Assembly: GCF_002078875.1 (NCBI RefSeq) | Contig: NC_034413.1 | Location: forward strand, 63,221,594 to 63,285,593 | Source of the DNA: Numida meleagris | Lineage: Eukaryota; Chordata; Aves; Galliformes; Numididae | Length of the DNA: 64,000 nucleotides | Direction of reading: 5' to 3' | In this document: positions 60,401 through 64,000 of the stretch, one piece after another | Position numbering within the stretch: position 1 is the first letter of the stretch | How the letters are laid out: every line of letters starts with the position of its first letter | Program-made: the position numbers and the translations under genes | Notes under the pieces: generated by a model | The model's input: the letters and a program-made list of their open reading frames with translations, nothing else | Database searches by the model: none | Told to the model about the DNA's origin: nothing

Positions 60401-63400
60401 TGGTTGGTTTAATTCTGCTTGATGCAGTTGTTCCTGGATTTTCTCCTGAGAAGGTCCTATGTTGAATAAAATTCTCGGAAAGGGTTACAGAAGACAACAC
60501 TTGATGTTGGAAACCTTTTTGGTGTACACTGTTACACACAGGTAAACCATGCCAATTGCCAACACGCTGCGTGGTGTCCCATGCTATCAAACAAATCACA
60601 AGGTAGCTTACAGGTCATTAAGACTTCAGCAGGCTGTTTGTCTGAAGCTATCAGCAACTGGTCTAAATTTAGTTTGAATTTAATCACAATGGCAGTGACC
60701 TCTTGAGTTGAAATGTCTGCATTTCAAAACTTGTCATTTTTACTGTTTGAGTTAGCAATGAAAATATACACCATACTCTGGGGATTCTTCAAGTAGCAAA
60801 TGTTGATTTGGAAAGATGATATCCATTGTGTTCTTCCTCCTTCAATGCAGATCGTCCAAGTCTGTTTATATATTTGAAAGCTTTTTGACAAGTGCTGCCA
60901 GAATATATCATTGCCTCATATCTGAATTCAGATGCCTGGCTTGCAGCTCGAGTTTCTGTCCTTGCTTGCTCTCTGATTTTTGCCAGCTTGCTTGCAAAAG
61001 TGTATTGAGAAGTGATGAGAATTGTAGGTATTCTTTGAATAGGACACCTCCAAGAGTCTCCAAAAAGTAGAGAAAATGCTGTTCTTCTGGGAAAATCACT
61101 TCTATTTCAAGCTGCTCTAGCTGGGTTTTCTACACTCATTTGTGGATAGAGGTGACAAGTGCTGGTATGATGGGCAGTGTGACCACTTGTTTAGTGGACC
61201 AGACCAGACAAATCATCCTGTTCTTTTGTCACGTTTTGGTGGTACTTCTTTTTCCAGATGAACTACATGGGTGCTGCTGAACCTAATACTATGAGGTTGA
61301 ATTACAGTGTATGTTTTAGAAGGGCATTGCTGTAAAAGTCTCCAGATGATGACCAATGCATGATCTCTACTAATATGTTTGAATAATTACTTTTGCTATG
61401 GAAGCTTGAATTACAGTCATTATTAACTGTTGTTACCCATTTCGGGATGGTGGTTTTTGTTGTTGTTGTGTTTGTTTTTTTCTGGGGTAGAGGGAGTTAT
61501 CTCCCATCATAAATGGGTATTGGTTTATTTGTACACCAGTATAACTTTCTGAACAGAGGGAATGGAAGATTAATTCATGAGTTCTCTTAAGATGTCAACA
61601 CATGAGTGCAGTCCAGAGGAATGCGCAGAGTGAATTTTAAGGGGAAAAAGCACACAAGCTTTCCTGTCTGTCCGTAGGAACTGGAAGAAAGGATGTAATC
61701 TCAAGACTCTACTCCAGGTCACCTTTAAATTGCCGTGCATTGGAATTGGAAGAGAAATCAACTTTCCTAAAAGGAGAATCACCAAGTGTGAAAGATTAGG
61801 CTGTTGTCTGAATTCATCATTAGACCTGTGCTCTAAGGACTGGCCCTTCTTTTCTCAGGGGGACAGTACAGTGTGATTTATGGTCACGAGGTTAGGAAAG
61901 GGAATATTAAATATCAGTAATGGTTATTGGAATAACTACTGCCATTGAAAAGTGAATGTCTATTAAATGGAAATTCTCTTACAGTGGCTTTGTTCAAGTA
62001 CTTGATTGGCTAATGCCAAGGCTAATGTTAATGGTACAGTGGCTACACTTTAAATGTAATATGCTGTACTACCATAAAAGCAATGACTTTCATTGCTTTT
62101 CTGTGGGCTTGCAAGTGCATGTTATGGGAGTTTCTTGATGGTGAAAGGCTTGTTGATGTAACAGGCAAAAATGTAACACAATTTGAAACAAAAATGACGG
62201 AAATTCAAATTGGAAATAAGTGAAAAATTGCAAAAAGTAACTTCCAAATTCAGGATAAACTTGCCAAGGAATACTTTCTGTTTTCACTTGTTTGAAGTCT
62301 CTACTTTGGAATTACTTGTCTTTGAGAAAGATTGAAAGCTGTTTTAGCAAGGTTAAGGTTCAAGATCTGTAGAAAATCGTCGTTTGTGTTGTGTTAGAGG
62401 TTATATCAAGCCAAGTACAGTCTCTTTTATTTTCCTTTGCAACTTCCTGCATTGAGTCATTTGTCCCATGTGAACAGGATTGTTTGAAGTTAAGCATATA
62501 TAAGAAGCATTTATAAAAAGCAGAAGCTTCAATTTCATCTTTGGTTTTAGTAATGTGTTTGTTTTCACCATTCTGAGCCTGGCCATTGAGGGGTTTTAAA
62601 TTATTTCAGTGTAGAACAAACCAAAGGAGACAGGGCTGCTGCTTTTTGTTGTTGACTCTTCGGTAAAGATGATGAAGTGTTTCTCTGCTGTGATGAAGGT
62701 TGGAACTTCCTCTCAGGAAAAAAAAAAGGATAAGAGTAAATGTCAACTTGGGGTGTGAACCTAATATACATGCATATATATATGTATATAACAGTGCCCA
62801 TGAATCCTTGTTTTGTTGATGGATTGTCATCCAGCTGTAAGATCACATCATAATAGCATGAGATTCTAGCAGCAGATTTGTTAAGATATTTTTGTTAGGA
62901 TCTGCTTTAGTTCTTGTGGCTGGATAAAGCTGTGACTGTTGAGTAGATAATGGTTATATTTAATTATTTGATATCATTAGAGTTAACTAGTAAAAGAGGA
63001 AACAAATTCTACGCACTGGCATTATCAGTTTAATCATAGGACTTTCATTAATTTTTTCAGTAGATGTTGTGTTATTCTTCATTTTTCTTTAAAATACAAT
63101 TAAGGAGATGGTTGAAGAAATAATGTTTCTTGTTAAATAACTCTTGCTATTTTCTTTAAAATGTGGAAAGGCAGATCCCATAGCATGTTGTTTAGAAATG
63201 AGTTTAGTAAGATTTTGTATAATTCCCAAAAAATAAAGTCTCAGATGTTTAAGTACATTGAGTTTGAAAGCAAACAGTGTTAAAATACCACTCTAAGTAG
63301 TAACGCTTTGCTTATTTATTTATTCAGTGAAAGAAGTGCTTTCCACAGCCTCTGTCTTCATTTACTGTCTTGTCTGACAGGAGGTTTACAAACCCCAGAG

Positions 63401-63481
63401 AAAATACAGACGTCAGAAGGGAGCTGAAGAGCTACTAGATGAGGAATCAAAGGTTCATGCTACACTTCTGGAATATGGCAG
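51092..63481 (+). CDS. CCDC93: CCDC93, CCC-complex subunit (5' part, 7 coding exons; continues beyond the window)
   Basis: Subunit of the COMMD/CCDC22/CCDC93 (CCC) complex, part of the Commander assembly, which acts with WASH and Retriever in endosome-to-surface recycling of cargo such as LDL receptor (known family role). Coding segments 51092-51133, 52110-52223, 53495-53589, 55711-55822, 59701-59799, 60282-60338 and 63381-63481 join in frame to 620 nt (206 codons plus 2 nt) and match human CCDC93 residues 1 to about 206 as I recall it. This covers the N-terminal calponin-homology-like domain; the coiled-coil part (human length about 631) lies beyond 64000. The start is the first ATG after an in-frame TGA at 50981-50983 and has G at -3 and +4. 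All donors are U2-type GT. Confidence 0.96.
51134..52109 (+). other. CCDC93: CCDC93 intron 1
   Basis: A 976-bp intron whose first part lies in the CpG island. It holds an A-rich run at about 51536-51577 and a 20-base T run at 51645-51664. No other feature seen. Confidence 0.85.
51645..51664. repeat. T20 homopolymer in CCDC93 intron 1
   Basis: Twenty consecutive Ts about 0.5 kb after exon 1. Confidence 0.9.
52110..52223 (+). CDS. CCDC93: CCDC93 coding exon 2, residues 15-52
   Basis: Encodes [20 protein letters not shown] followed by [18 protein letters not shown], almost identical to the human protein as I recall it. Acceptor TTTGTCAG, donor GTGAGA at 52224. Confidence 0.97.
52224..53494 (+). 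other. CCDC93: CCDC93 intron 2
   Basis: A 1.27-kb intron with no repeat or gene that I recognise. Confidence 0.85.
53495..53589 (+). CDS. CCDC93: CCDC93 coding exon 3, residues 53-83 plus 2 nt
   Basis: Encodes [20 protein letters not shown] and then [11 protein letters not shown]. Acceptor TTGGTAG, donor GTAAGT at 53590. Codon 84 is split AT|T. Confidence 0.97.
53590..55710 (+). other. CCDC93: CCDC93 intron 3
   Basis: A 2.1-kb intron with a short (GTT)n tract near 54670-54687 and a (CA)6 near 55394-55406. Nothing else supported. Confidence 0.85.
55711..55822 (+). CDS. CCDC93: CCDC93 coding exon 4, residues 84-121
   Basis: Encodes [20 protein letters not shown] and then [17 protein letters not shown]. 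Acceptor TCCTCATAG, donor GTAATA at 55823. Confidence 0.97.
55823..59700 (+). other. CCDC93: CCDC93 intron 4
   Basis: A 3.9-kb intron carrying the sense CR1 fragment at about 56683-56950. I see no other element. Confidence 0.85.
56683..56950 (+). mobile_element. CR1 LINE 3' fragment in CCDC93 intron 4
   Basis: Sense CR1: GTGGTCAGGCACTGGAACGG, GCTGCCCAGGGAGGTGGTTG, GGTTGGACTGGATGATCTTG and the tail AATTCTATGATTCTATA. The 3' body (TTTAGTGGGGTTATTGGTGG) differs from the other copies, indicating a third subfamily. A 60-codon open frame in it is residual. Confidence 0.92.
59701..59799 (+). CDS. CCDC93: CCDC93 coding exon 5, residues 122-154
   Basis: Encodes [20 protein letters not shown] and then [13 protein letters not shown]. 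Acceptor TCTTTTTCAG, donor GTAAGA at 59800. Confidence 0.97.
60282..60338 (+). CDS. CCDC93: CCDC93 coding exon 6, residues 155-173
   Basis: Encodes [19 protein letters not shown], ending at a GTAAGT donor. The last four residues (TGIF) differ from the human VDLS that I recall, while the flanks are conserved. The frame to exon 7 is kept. Confidence 0.9.
60339..63380 (+). other. CCDC93: CCDC93 intron 6
   Basis: A 3.0-kb AT-rich intron with a short TA/TG-rich stretch near 62762-62790. No gene or mobile element recognised. Confidence 0.8.
63381..63481 (+). CDS. CCDC93: CCDC93 coding exon 7, residues 174-206 plus 2 nt
   Basis: Encodes [20 protein letters not shown] and then [13 protein letters not shown], with a split arginine codon at the donor (AG|GTGAAA at 63482). 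Acceptor TCTGACAG. The next exon is beyond the window. Confidence 0.95.
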
Positions 63482-64000
63482 GTGAAAGGCTTGGTTTGAT
63501 TGTTTGAGGGTTTGATGTCATGTACGTTTAAAAATTGATTGTGTTTTGTTTTTAATTCTACTTGAGAATCAAACTTTCAGATTTACTCCAGTCAGGTTTC
63601 AGACTTGTTTTTTCACTCATCCTGTTCCCCTCTGAACTCTGTAGTATGTGTGTGGACAGCGTACCATGTTGTACCACCAATGGGAACCCATTTTCTGACT
63701 TTGCCCCTTTTGTGAATTATGTTTGTTGAATGTACTTACTCTTTGCTCCTTAAAAATGGCTTATACAATGATGGCAATACTACTGTCAGATGCTTGTGTA
63801 TTAAAACAGCTTTATACAGATTCTGTGGGAGGGTGGTGCTCTATCACTTCGCCTACACTGCTAAACTTTAAAATGCAGAGAGAACTTAATGTTGGTGAAT
63901 TCTTGAAAACTTGGAGTTATGCTGTCATAAAATAGGACTGAATTTACCCCTAAGTATGAGTGTTGAATAAATGGAGAGCAGGTGACAATTATACTTTTAA

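Noticed and set aside
1..64000. CRISPR arrays, bacterial operons, tRNA or rRNA genes, proviruses
   Set aside because: None seen. The sequence is vertebrate; direct-repeat arrays, cloverleaf-like motifs, and paired LTRs were not found by eye.

Overview
The window is genomic DNA from a bird, most likely a galliform close to chicken. The reasons are: dispersed CR1 LINE fragments with the typical avian 3' ends are the only interspersed repeats I recognise; introns are compact; CpG islands are sharply bounded; and two recognisable vertebrate genes, INSIG2 and CCDC93, lie head to head, as I recall them in human 2q14. There are no bacterial or viral features. Most open frames are short chance frames in non-coding vertebrate DNA.

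Layout. Positions 1-4530 are intergenic DNA beyond the 3' end of INSIG2. INSIG2 is on the minus strand. Its coding sequence is complete: five coding exons between 13319 and 7403 join in frame to exactly 225 codons. A non-coding first exon ends at 17499 inside a CpG island (about 17120-17730), and a long 3' UTR runs to about 4535 and carries a CR1 fragment. Positions 17730-50780 are about 33 kb of gene-free DNA with CR1 copies near 22.4-23.1, 32.1-32.4 and 48.4-48.6 kb plus simple repeats. CCDC93 is on the plus strand. It starts in a second CpG island (about 50780-51480, ATG at 51092). Its first seven coding exons (about 206 codons) are present, and it runs off the right edge.

Function. INSIG2 is an ER membrane sterol sensor that holds SCAP-SREBP in the ER and promotes HMG-CoA reductase degradation. 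CCDC93 is a subunit of the CCC (COMMD/CCDC22/CCDC93) endosomal recycling complex, which affects LDL receptor recycling. The two divergent neighbours therefore both touch cholesterol balance, but the 33 kb between them argues against one shared promoter.

The most notable sequence observations are two. INSIG2 intron 3 carries the hallmarks of a minor (U12-type) spliceosomal intron. The INSIG2 first exon contains a near-perfect YY1/TISU element whose ATG opens an 11-codon upstream ORF spliced across exons 1 and 2. I found no novel multi-gene system. The rest looks like ordinary avian intergenic and intronic sequence.
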